Below, in pieces: positions 36,268 to 43,607 of a stretch of DNA of 44,992 bases (position 1 is the first letter of the stretch; every line of letters starts with the position of its first letter). The position numbers and the translations under genes are program-made. The notes beneath the pieces are model-generated. The model made no database searches and was not told the origin of the DNA. It saw only the letters and a program-made list of their open reading frames with translations. The DNA is taken from the NCBI GenBank assembly GCA_036000105.1, contig DASYGE010000001.1, positions 1-44,992 of the forward strand. The letters are read 5' to 3'. The stretch comes from DASUBN01 sp036000105 (GTDB lineage Bacteria > Pseudomonadota > Gammaproteobacteria > Natronospirales > REEB76).

Positions 36268-37649
36268 GCATATCCCCCGTCACCCTCGGGCGCATAGTTC
36301 TCGAAGCGGGTGAACTGACCGAGGAAGGTGGCGCGCGCCGTACCGGTGGGGCCGTTACGCTGCTTGCCGATGATGATCTCGGCCACACCCTTGTCCTCGG
36401 TGTCCTTGTTATAGACCTCGTCGCGGTAGATGAACACGATGACGTCTGCATCCTGCTCGATGGAGCCGGATTCGCGCAGGTCGGACATGATGGGCCGCTT
36501 GTCGTCCCGCTGTTCGACGCTGCGATTCAGCTGCGACAGGGCGATGACCGGCACCTTGAGTTCGCGGGCCAGGGACTTGAGGCTGCGGCAGATCTCGGAT
36601 ATCTCGGTGGCGCGGTTCTCGCGGGTGCCGGGTACCTGCATGAGCTGCAGGTAATCCACCACCATGAGCCCCAGGTTGTGATCGCGCTTCAAGCGCCGGG
36701 CTCGGGCGCGCAACTCGGTGGGTGCGAGGCCGCCGGTATCGTCTATGAACATGGGGGCCTTGGACATGAGCGAGATGGCGGAGCTGACGCGCTTCCAATC
36801 CTCATCGTTGAGCTTGCCGGTGCGTACTTTCTGCTGGTCGATGCGCCCCAGGGACGAGATCAGGCGCATGGCCAGCTGCTCGCCGGACATCTCCATGCTG
36901 AATATGGCGGTCGGCACATTGTTGCCTATGGCGGCGTTCTCGGCGATGTTCATGGCGAAGCTGGTCTTGCCCATGGAGGGACGGCCGGCCACGATCACGA
37001 GATCGCCGGGTTGCAGGCCGGCGGTCATCTCATCGAAGTTCGCCAGGCCCGTGGCCACGCCGGTGATGTGGCTGTCGGCATGCACCAGGGTGTCCAGGCG
37101 ATCCACGGCTTTCGCCATGAGGTCGTTGATACGCACGTAGTTCTTGCCGGCCCGGTCGCCGCGCTCGGCGATCTCGAACACGGCACGCTCGGCGAAATCC
37201 ACGAGTTCGGCGGTGCTGCGGCCTTCCGGCCGGTAGGCGGCATTGGCGAGGTCGCCGCCCACACGGATAAGTTGGCGCAGCACCGAACGCTCGCGCACGA
37301 TGTCCGCATAGGCGCGCACGTTGGCGGCCGTCGGGGTGTCCCGGGCGAGGGTCGCGAGGTAGGCGAGCCCGCCGGCCTGGTCGAGCTTGCCGCGGGCCTG
37401 CAGCCATTCGGCCAAAGTCACCGCATCGAAGGGCTGGTCCTGCTCCGAAAGCTCGGTCATGGCGCGGAACAGCAGGCGGTGGTCCTGACGGTAGAAATCC
37501 TCTTCCGTCAGGCGGTCCGCTATCTGCTCCCACATGCTGTTATCCAGCATCAAACCGCCCAGCACCGCCTGCTCCGCCTCCAGCGAATGGGGCGGCGTGC
37601 GCATGGCTTCCAGGCTGGAAGCGGCTTCGAAGGGTTTGACTGTAGCCAT
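36264..37649 (-). CDS. dnaB: Replicative DNA helicase DnaB
   Basis: DnaB is the hexameric helicase that unwinds DNA at the replication fork. The 461-residue protein has an N-terminal helical domain (about 17-120, EAEQAVLGGLMLDNSMW), the Walker A GRPSMGKTSFAM (about 221-232), Walker B LMVVDYLQLM, and the late LRESGSIEQDADVI motif. No intein is present. It lies 256 bp after rplI, beyond the rplI terminator, so it needs its own promoter; I see no convincing one in 37650-37850. Confidence 0.98.
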   Translation of the reverse strand: MATVKPFEAASSLEAMRTPPHSLEAEQAVLGGLMLDNSMWEQIADRLTEEDFYRQDHRLLFRAMTELSEQDQPFDAVTLAEWLQARGKLDQAGGLAYLATLARDTPTAANVRAYADIVRERSVLRQLIRVGGDLANAAYRPEGRSTAELVDFAERAVFEIAERGDRAGKNYVRINDLMAKAVDRLDTLVHADSHITGVATGLANFDEMTAGLQPGDLVIVAGRPSMGKTSFAMNIAENAAIGNNVPTAIFSMEMSGEQLAMRLISSLGRIDQQKVRTGKLNDEDWKRVSSAISLMSKAPMFIDDTGGLAPTELRARARRLKRDHNLGLMVVDYLQLMQVPGTRENRATEISEICRSLKSLARELKVPVIALSQLNRSVEQRDDKRPIMSDLRESGSIEQDADVIVFIYRDEVYNKDTEDKGVAEIIIGKQRNGPTGTARATFLGQFTRFENYAPEGDGGYA

Positions 37650-37849
37650 GGCTGGAATCGTTCTCCCGGAAACCCAATTTAGACAAGGCGGGCTGGAGGA
37701 GCAACCGCGGTCCCGAAGACGGCGATTGCCAAGGGCCCTATCGACAGCCGGCAGATCCCCTGCGCAGCCTGTATAGAACTTTCTGTGATTTTAGTCGCTT
37801 GCGCCGGCGTGGACGAGTGGTCAAAAATCGCCCACCCCGTCCCTGCCCT

Positions 37850-37883
37850 CAAAATGAAGACGGGGGCAAGGAGCCCCCGTCTT
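37850..37883 (-). terminator. Terminator of the rpsF-rpsR-rplI operon
   Basis: On the minus strand AAGACGGGGGC-TCCTT-GCCCCCGTCTT forms an 11-bp stem followed by CATTTTG. It starts 22 bases after the rplI stop. The T-run is short but the stem is strong. Confidence 0.82.
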
Positions 37884-37905
37884 TGCGCGCACGCTATCGC
37901 GCCGC

Positions 37906-38355
37906 TTACTCTTCAGCCACCACGTTGACCGTGATCATCACGTTGACGTCGGTATGCAGGTGGACTTCCACCTTGTGCTCACCGGCCACACGGATCGGGC
38001 CCTGGGGCATGCGCACTTCTTTGCGCTCGAGCTTGGTGCCGCCGCTGGTCATGGCCTCAGCGATGTCCACCGTACCCACGGAACCGAACAGCTTGCCTTC
38101 CTGGCCGGCCTTGGCGTTGATGGTGATGACCTTGCCTTCGAGCTCGGCCTTGCGCTGCTGGGCCACGGACAACATCTCGCCCGCCTGCTTCTCGAGCTCG
38201 GCGCGAGTCTTCTCGAACTCGATGATGTTGGCGGCGGTGGCGGGCTTGGCCTTGCCGTGGGGGATGAGGAAGTTGCGGCCGTAACCGGCACGCACCTTGA
38301 CCTTGTCACCCAGGTTGCCCAGGTTGTCGACCTTCTGCAGGAGAATGACTTCCAT
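37906..38355 (-). CDS. rplI: 50S ribosomal protein L9
   Basis: L9, 149 residues. The N-terminal domain is recognisable from MEVILLQKVDNLGNLGDKV and GYGRNFLIPHGKA, a long connecting helix follows, and the C-terminal domain has LFGSVGTVDIAEAM. It lies 10 bp after rpsR in the conserved ribosomal operon. Confidence 0.98.
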   Translation of the reverse strand: MEVILLQKVDNLGNLGDKVKVRAGYGRNFLIPHGKAKPATAANIIEFEKTRAELEKQAGEMLSVAQQRKAELEGKVITINAKAGQEGKLFGSVGTVDIAEAMTSGGTKLERKEVRMPQGPIRVAGEHKVEVHLHTDVNVMITVNVVAEE

Positions 38356-38365
38356 GGTTATCTCC

Positions 38366-38596
38366 TCAATGCTGGTCGGTGTAGGGCAGGAGCGCCAGGA
38401 AACGCGCGCGTTTGACCGCGAGCGAGAGCTGACGCTGATAGTTCGAGCGCGTGCCGGTGATGCGGCTCGGCACGATCTTGCCGGTCTCGGTCACGTAACC
38501 CTTGAGGGTGGCGATGTCCTTGTAATCGATCTCGACCACGCCTTCCGCCGTGAAGCGGCAGAACTTACGTTTACGGAAAAAACGCTGCTGTGCCAT
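38366..38596 (-). CDS. rpsR: 30S ribosomal protein S18
   Basis: S18, 76 residues, binds with S6 on the 30S platform. FFRKRKFCRFTAEG and ITGTRSNYQRQLSLAVKRAR are diagnostic. The 29-bp gap to rpsF leaves no room for priB, which lies here in enterobacteria. Confidence 0.98.
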   Translation of the reverse strand: MAQQRFFRKRKFCRFTAEGVVEIDYKDIATLKGYVTETGKIVPSRITGTRSNYQRQLSLAVKRARFLALLPYTDQH

Positions 38597-38625
38597 GTGC
38601 TTATCCTCTCAGATGCTGTGGTGAC

Positions 38626-39030
38626 TCAACCGCGATCGCCGCGGGAGTCGTCATCGTCGCCGTCACGGTCGTCGCTGTCGAAGCGTTCCATGCGGCCTTC
38701 CTTCTCCTCGTCCTTCGGCTTGACCAGCGCGGAGGGCTCGGTGACGGCTTCCTCACGGCGCACCACCATGTGGCGCAACACGGCGTCGTTGAAGCGGAAC
38801 ATGCCCACGAGTTCGGTCAGGGTGGCCTGGCCGCACTCGATGTTGAGGAGCACGTAATGGGCCTTGTGGACCTTGGCGATGGGATAGGCGAGCTGGCGGC
38901 GGCCCCAGTCTTCGAGACGGTGCACGCGACCGCCTTCGGATTCGATCATCGAGCGGTAACGCTCGACCATCGCGGGTACCTGTTCGCTCTGGTCAGGGTG
39001 GACCAGAAACACGATCTCATAGTGTCTCAA
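38626..39030 (-). CDS. rpsF: 30S ribosomal protein S6
   Basis: S6, 134 residues. MRHYEIVFLVHPDQSEQVPA and NIECGQATLTELVGMFRFND are typical. The C-terminal tail from about 105 is long and acidic, ending in a Asp/Arg-rich stretch (DSDDRDGDDDDSRGDRG); S6 tails are glutamylated in E. coli, which has Glu here. The start codon is TTG at 39030, set by AAGGAG 7 bases upstream and by alignment with S6 proteins; no ATG lies nearby in frame. The promoter is about 85-110 bases upstream. Confidence 0.96.
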   Translation of the reverse strand: MRHYEIVFLVHPDQSEQVPAMVERYRSMIESEGGRVHRLEDWGRRQLAYPIAKVHKAHYVLLNIECGQATLTELVGMFRFNDAVLRHMVVRREEAVTEPSALVKPKDEEKEGRMERFDSDDRDGDDDDSRGDRG

Positions 39031-39113
39031 TCGAAGCTCCTTATGGACTGACCGGCTCCCCGAACTAAGCGGTGGAGCAAGAGCTTCCGGCGGGTCACGA
39101 CGGAAGGGTGCGC

Positions 39114-39142
39114 ATTATGCCGAAAGGCCTGGCGGCTTGCAA
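39114..39142 (-). promoter_or_regulatory. Promoter of rpsF-rpsR-rplI
   Basis: On the minus strand TTGCAA (39137-39142) and CATAAT (39114-39119) are separated by exactly 17 bp. The predicted leader is about 75-80 bases. Confidence 0.65.
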
Positions 39143-39269
39143 ATCATGGGCTTACGGCCGCTTCGGGGCTGTGGCCGCCGTGGGTAGGGGCCGAAACCGG
39201 CTGGTATGGAACCTAAGCCCTGTGCTATCCCTATGGACCTTTCCGATCTATACCCCTCCGGAGACCCCC

Positions 39270-39782
39270 ATGTGCAGATGGCTGCTGTCTATCTCCCTCC
39301 TCGCCCTCAGTCTGGGGGCCCTTGCCTCCCCCTGCACCGCTCCCGAATACCATCAGCTGGATTTCTGGCTGGGGGACTGGGATACCGTGGACATGTCGGA
39401 CCACCCGGATGGCAAGGGGCCTTCCATCGCCCGGGCGCACATAGAACCCATCCTGGGGGGCTGCGCCTTGCACGAGCTCTATGAGCAGACCGACGGTCTC
39501 GTGGGCCAGAGTTACAGCCTCTATGTGGCTTCCCACAAGATCTGGCACCAGACCTGGGTCACCAACAGCGGCGGCCTGTGGCTCCAGGAAGGCACCTTCG
39601 ATAAGGATGGCGTACTCACCATGACCGCCACCACCCTCAGCAAGGACGGCACTGAAGTGCGTCACAAGATCACCTGGGCGAAACAGGGTGATGGCGTGCG
39701 GGAGACTTCCGTCGCTTCGAAGGATGGAGGCAAGAGCTGGCAGCCGGAGTTCGACTGCCTGTTCATCAAGCACAAGGGATAA
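39270..39782 (+). CDS. Exported small protein, DUF1579-like
   Basis: A 170-residue protein with a signal peptide (about 1-19, ending ALAS). The mature part starts near YHQLDFWLGDWDT, the opening of DUF1579-type and related lipocalin-like beta-barrel proteins, and continues with paired strands (GGLWLQEGTF, GVLTMTATTL, VRHKITW). ATG 39270 is chosen because GGAG precedes it and it begins the signal peptide; the frame continues upstream to 39072 without similarity. It is divergent from rpsF. The function is unknown. Confidence 0.78.
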   Translation: MCRWLLSISLLALSLGALASPCTAPEYHQLDFWLGDWDTVDMSDHPDGKGPSIARAHIEPILGGCALHELYEQTDGLVGQSYSLYVASHKIWHQTWVTNSGGLWLQEGTFDKDGVLTMTATTLSKDGTEVRHKITWAKQGDGVRETSVASKDGGKSWQPEFDCLFIKHKG

Positions 39783-39795
39783 GAGACGGGTGACG

Positions 39796-39820
39796 GGGCG
39801 CCTCCGGACCGGAGGCGCCC
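39796..39820. terminator. Bidirectional palindromic terminator between convergent genes
   Basis: A perfect 12-bp inverted repeat GGGCGCCTCCGG/CCGGAGGCGCCC around a single base fills the 39-bp gap between the DUF1579-like stop and the rlmB stop (39822). T-rich bases (TTCATCGTTT) follow on the plus strand. Confidence 0.7.
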
Positions 39821-39821
39821 T

Positions 39822-40568
39822 TCATCGTTTGGCGCGACGCTGGCGGGTGGCTTCGAAGAGTGCAACACCTGTAGCCACCGAGACGTTCAGGCTCTCCACA
39901 CTGCCATCCATGGGTATCTTCGCCAGGAAGTCGCAATGCTCCTTGGTGAGGCGGCGCATGCCCTCGCCTTCCGCACCCATGACGATGGCGAGAGGCCCTT
40001 TGAGATCCAACTCGTAGAGGGTCTGGTCAGCTTCACCTGCGAGGCCCACGAACCAGATGTTCCGGTCCTTGAGTTCCCTCAAGGTACGGGCCAGGTTCGT
40101 GACCTGGAAGAACGGGGTGGCTTCCGCGGCGCCCGAAGCCACCTTGCGGGCCACGGCCGTGAGGCCAGCGGATTTGTCGCGGGGTGCGATCACCGCATGC
40201 ACGCCGGCGGCGTTCGCCGAACGCAGGCAGGCGCCGAGATTATGCGGATCCTGCACGCCGTCCAATACCAGCAGGAACGGCGGTTCCTTCAGTCCGTCCA
40301 GGAGAGGTCCGATACCGCCTTCATCCCGCAGTTCCGCGCCTTCTGCCTGGGCAGCCACGCCCTGATGACGGGCGCCATCGGTGATGCGGTCCAATTCCGC
40401 CCGGGGCACTCTCATCACCTTCACGCCGGCTTTCTCGGCCAATGCTGCGACTTTGTTCAGACGGTCATCGTGGCGGCTGTCCAGCATCCATAAGGCATGT
40501 ACCTGTCCGCCGCCTTCCAGGACCGCGGTGACGGTATGCAGACCATAGATGAGTTCAAGTTCTTTCAT
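39822..40568 (-). CDS. rlmB: 23S rRNA (guanosine2251-2'-O)-methyltransferase
   Basis: RlmB is a SPOUT methyltransferase acting on G2251 in the 23S P-loop. The 248-residue protein has an L30e-like RNA-binding N-domain (YGLHTVTAVLE) and SPOUT motifs LDGVQDPHNLGACLRSANA, IVMGAEGEGMRRL and SLNVSVATGVALFE. It starts 10 bp after rnr, the common gammaproteobacterial pair. Confidence 0.97.
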   Translation of the reverse strand: MKELELIYGLHTVTAVLEGGGQVHALWMLDSRHDDRLNKVAALAEKAGVKVMRVPRAELDRITDGARHQGVAAQAEGAELRDEGGIGPLLDGLKEPPFLLVLDGVQDPHNLGACLRSANAAGVHAVIAPRDKSAGLTAVARKVASGAAEATPFFQVTNLARTLRELKDRNIWFVGLAGEADQTLYELDLKGPLAIVMGAEGEGMRRLTKEHCDFLAKIPMDGSVESLNVSVATGVALFEATRQRRAKR

Positions 40569-40578
40569 GACATGCCCA

Positions 40579-42831
40579 TCACTTACGCCGCCGCGATCGG
40601 TTGGCGGAAGGTGCGGCCACCAGCTCGAAATCTATCTTGCGTTCATCCAGGTTCACGGCGGCGACCCTCACCCGCACGGAGTCTGTGAGACGGAACACCT
40701 GCCCCGAGCGCTCGCCCACCAGACGGTGGCCCACCGGGTCATGGGTGTAGTAGTCGTTGGGCAGAGCGGTGACATGCACCAGGCCCTCCACGTACAGATC
40801 CTTGATCTGCACGAACAGGCCGAAGTTGGTGACACCGGTGACGAGGCCTTCGAACTCCTCGCCCTGTTTATCGCGCATGTATTCGGCCTTGAGCCGGTCC
40901 AGAGCGTCGCGGGTGGCTTCGTCGGCACGCCGCTCGGTCATGGAGCAATGGGAACCCATCTGTTCCATGTGGCTGCCGGAATAAGCGAAGTTACGTTCGT
41001 TGCCGCCTCTGAGCACATGGCGGATAGCGCGATGCACCAGGAGATCCGGATAGCGGCGTATGGGTGAGGTGAAGTGGGCATATTGGCTGAGGGCGAGACC
41101 GAAGTGGCCCACGTTCTCCGGGGTATAGACCGCCTTGGCGAGGGAACGCAGCAGCACAGTCTGGATGAGCTCGCGGTCGGGGCGGTCCCTTACCTGCTCC
41201 AGGAGCTTGGCGTAATGCACCGGCTCGGGCTTCATGCCGCCACCGAACTTGAGCCCCAGGGTGCCGAGGAAAGCCCGCAGCTTCTCCAGGCCTTCCGTGT
41301 CCGGGCCCGCATGCACGCGGTAGAGGGTGGGCATCTTGTGCTTGGCCAGGAAGCGGGCCGCCTGCACGTTGGCGGCGATCATGCACTCTTCGATGAGCTT
41401 GTGGGCATCGTTGCGCTGGGTCGGGCGGATGGCCGCGATACCCCCCTGCTCGTTGAACACCACCTTGGTCTCGGTGGTCTCGAAATCGATGGCCCCGCGC
41501 CGGCCCCTAGCCTTGGCGAGGGCATGGTACGCGGCGTACAGGTCTTCGAGATGCGGCACCAGTGGCGCGTATTCGCGGCGCAGGGCCGCGTCCTTCTTCA
41601 CCAGGATGTCTGCCACCTTGGTATAGGTGAAACGCGCCGCGGAACGTATCACCGCTTCGTGGAAGCGGGCGCGGCTCACCTCGCCGTCGCGGCCCACGTG
41701 CATCTCGCACACGAGGCACAGCCGGTCCACCAGCGGGTTGATGGAGCACAGGCCGTTAGAGAGCACCTCCGGCAACATGGGGATGACGCGGTCGGGGAAA
41801 TACACCGAGTTGCCGCGCTTCTGGCCTTCGTGGTCCAGAGCGGTGCCGGGCAGCACGTAATGGGATACGTCGGCGATGGCTACCAGCACCCGGAAGCCGT
41901 CGCCCTGACGCTCGCAATAGACCGCGTCGTCGAAATCCCGAGCGTCCTCGCCGTCGATGGTGACGAGCGGCGTGCCGCGCAGGTCCAGACGCCCCTGTTT
42001 GGCCGCTTCCGGCACCTCGGGGCTCAGGCCATGGACTTCATGCTCCACCGCCGCCGGCATCACATGCGGCAGGGCGTGGGAGTGGATGGCGAGTTCCGTG
42101 GCCATACCCGCCTCATGGCGCTCGCCCATGACCCGGGTGATGCGACCGATGACCTCGCTGTGCTTGCTGGGTTGCTGGGTGATCTCGGCCACCGCCATCT
42201 GGCCGTTGCGTGCCCCGCCGCGCTCTTCCCGCGGTATCTGTACGGTGTGGGCGATACGCGCGTTGTCCGGCACGAGATAACTCACGCCTTTCTCTTCCAC
42301 GTAGCGGCCCGCGAGTTCGCTGGTGTTGCGTTCCAGCACGTCCACCACGGAACCTTCGGAACGGCCCCTGGAATCCGTGCCTTGCACCCGCACCACCGCG
42401 CGATCGCCGTGCATGAGTTCACGCATCTGGCGCGGCGGCAGGAACACGTCGTCGCCGCCTTCATCGGGAGTGAGGAAACCGAAGCCGTCCCGGTGGCCGA
42501 TGACGGTGCCGGCCACGAGCGCCAGGCGTTTCACCAGGCAGTATTCGCCACGCCGGTTCTGCACCAACTGGCCGTCCCGCAGCATGGCACCGAGGCGACG
42601 GTTCAGGGCCTCCACGTCTTCTGCCTGGCTCAGCTTCAGGTCGTGCATGATCCGCTCGAAGGAGAGCGGCTGATCTTCCTGCTCCAGCCAGTGCAGGATG
42701 GCCTCGCGGCTGGGGATGGGGCGGGCGTATTTCTGGGCTTCGCGCTCGGCGAAGGGGTCAGCGCCACTGGGGCGCCCGGGATGACGGGAGCGGCGCGGGG
42801 GCTTGGCTTGTCGGCGTTTTTTACGTGTCAT
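40579..42831 (-). CDS. rnr: Ribonuclease R
   Basis: RNase R is a processive 3'-5' exoribonuclease that degrades structured RNA. The 750-residue protein has a basic N-terminus, a helix-turn-helix-like domain (about 25-90), cold-shock OB folds (GHRDGFGFLTPDEGGDDVFL), the RNB catalytic domain (about 270-590, DARDFDDAVYCE with the metal-binding aspartates, and HFTSPIRRYPDLLVHRAI), and an S1 domain (about 650-735). It ends in a short basic tail. rlmB follows 10 bp downstream. The 242 bp before its start hold no gene; AT-rich bases directly precede the ATG, but I cannot fix a promoter. Confidence 0.97.
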   Translation of the reverse strand: MTRKKRRQAKPPRRSRHPGRPSGADPFAEREAQKYARPIPSREAILHWLEQEDQPLSFERIMHDLKLSQAEDVEALNRRLGAMLRDGQLVQNRRGEYCLVKRLALVAGTVIGHRDGFGFLTPDEGGDDVFLPPRQMRELMHGDRAVVRVQGTDSRGRSEGSVVDVLERNTSELAGRYVEEKGVSYLVPDNARIAHTVQIPREERGGARNGQMAVAEITQQPSKHSEVIGRITRVMGERHEAGMATELAIHSHALPHVMPAAVEHEVHGLSPEVPEAAKQGRLDLRGTPLVTIDGEDARDFDDAVYCERQGDGFRVLVAIADVSHYVLPGTALDHEGQKRGNSVYFPDRVIPMLPEVLSNGLCSINPLVDRLCLVCEMHVGRDGEVSRARFHEAVIRSAARFTYTKVADILVKKDAALRREYAPLVPHLEDLYAAYHALAKARGRRGAIDFETTETKVVFNEQGGIAAIRPTQRNDAHKLIEECMIAANVQAARFLAKHKMPTLYRVHAGPDTEGLEKLRAFLGTLGLKFGGGMKPEPVHYAKLLEQVRDRPDRELIQTVLLRSLAKAVYTPENVGHFGLALSQYAHFTSPIRRYPDLLVHRAIRHVLRGGNERNFAYSGSHMEQMGSHCSMTERRADEATRDALDRLKAEYMRDKQGEEFEGLVTGVTNFGLFVQIKDLYVEGLVHVTALPNDYYTHDPVGHRLVGERSGQVFRLTDSVRVRVAAVNLDERKIDFELVAAPSANRSRRRK

Positions 42832-43022
42832 TTCTTCTTATATTTCATATGGTCGTGGAGGATAAAAGCATCGTCCACCTCTACGGAAATGGGGGTGATT
42901 CTGCCCTATGGCAAGGCCAGGACGCTCAAGCAAACGGAGCGTACACGCTTGCGAGTGGGTATAGCGAGTCCGCAGCGGGCAAAAAGCCCATTTTTGGAGG
43001 CGGTTCAAAGCGATAGGCCAGA

Positions 43023-43051
43023 TTGACACATGGGGTAGGGGTGGGTAAAGT
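43023..43051 (+). promoter_or_regulatory. Promoter of tRNA-Leu
   Basis: A perfect TTGACA (43023-43028), a 17-bp spacer and TAAAGT (43046-43051) are followed by a GC-rich discriminator (GCCGGCCC). This is typical of stable-RNA promoters under stringent control. The start point should be near 43058, about 16 bases before the tRNA. Confidence 0.8.
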
Positions 43052-43073
43052 GCCGGCCCTTCGCGCCTCTTAA

Positions 43074-43158
<85 letters not shown>

Positions 43159-43607
43159 GATTAATCGAGCACAATCCGTTCACTGACCCGTCCCTGGTGT
43201 CACGTCCAGTCCCGCCATCCTTGGCGGGCCGTTCGGGCGGACGCAGGCTACACCTGCGCTAATACACCGCCCTCACCCTCTCCTGGGCACCACTTAGAAT
43301 TTGAACCCTTATTCTCGAGCCATTCCTGGTGTGGCGACCAACCCCGCCCACACGCTACGCATCCTGCTGCGCGTGTGGTCCAGGGTGACATCCTGCCACC
43401 CGCTTGCGGCTTAGCCGCAAGCCCATGGCGGGTCGCTCGGCTTGGGGTGGACAGTGTCCGCCACAAACCTCGTCCCGCAAGGGAGCTTTTTCATGGCTGC
43501 GTGGTCCTATCTGATTCGGCCTATGCGCAGCTTGCCTGTCCGGCGAAAATAAGCGGCAAATCATGTCGTATCGTTAAACCTTTTGCCTTCTCAAGCGTCC
43601 AAGTTGC
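43159..43607. repeat. 449-bp non-coding spacer rich in palindromes
   Basis: No gene is visible here. Inverted repeats: CCCGCC/GGCGGG (43211-43228), CGCAGG/CCTGCG (43242-43258), CCACACGC/GCGTGTGG (43348-43378) and the perfect GCTTGCGGC-TTA-GCCGCAAGC (43402-43422). CTACGCATCCTGCTGCG in the third hairpin resembles words in the kbl leader and the decarboxylase leader. The promoter of the downstream exported-protein gene must lie in the last 100 bp or so but is not evident. Confidence 0.55.
43277..43292 (+). repeat. Exact copy of the tRNA-Leu 3' end
   Basis: CCTCTCCTGGGCACCA is identical to the last 16 bases of the tRNA gene (43143-43158), 134 bp away start to start. Just upstream, CGGA...TAATACACCG faintly echoes the tRNA body. 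CCTGGTGT then occurs about 36 bases after each copy, so the region may be two decayed tandem units. It could also be a remnant attachment site; no integrase is visible. Confidence 0.75.

Noticed and set aside
39072..39269. Longer start for the DUF1579-like protein
   Set aside because: It would bury the signal peptide and overlap the rpsF promoter; the ATG at 39270 has a ribosome site.
41074..43026. Plus-strand open frame of 650 codons
   Set aside because: It is a shadow of rnr on the other strand; rnr has complete RNase R motifs.
43159..43607. CRISPR array or integron cassette in the palindromic spacer
   Set aside because: There are no regularly spaced identical repeats and no attC-like R boxes or recombinase gene.
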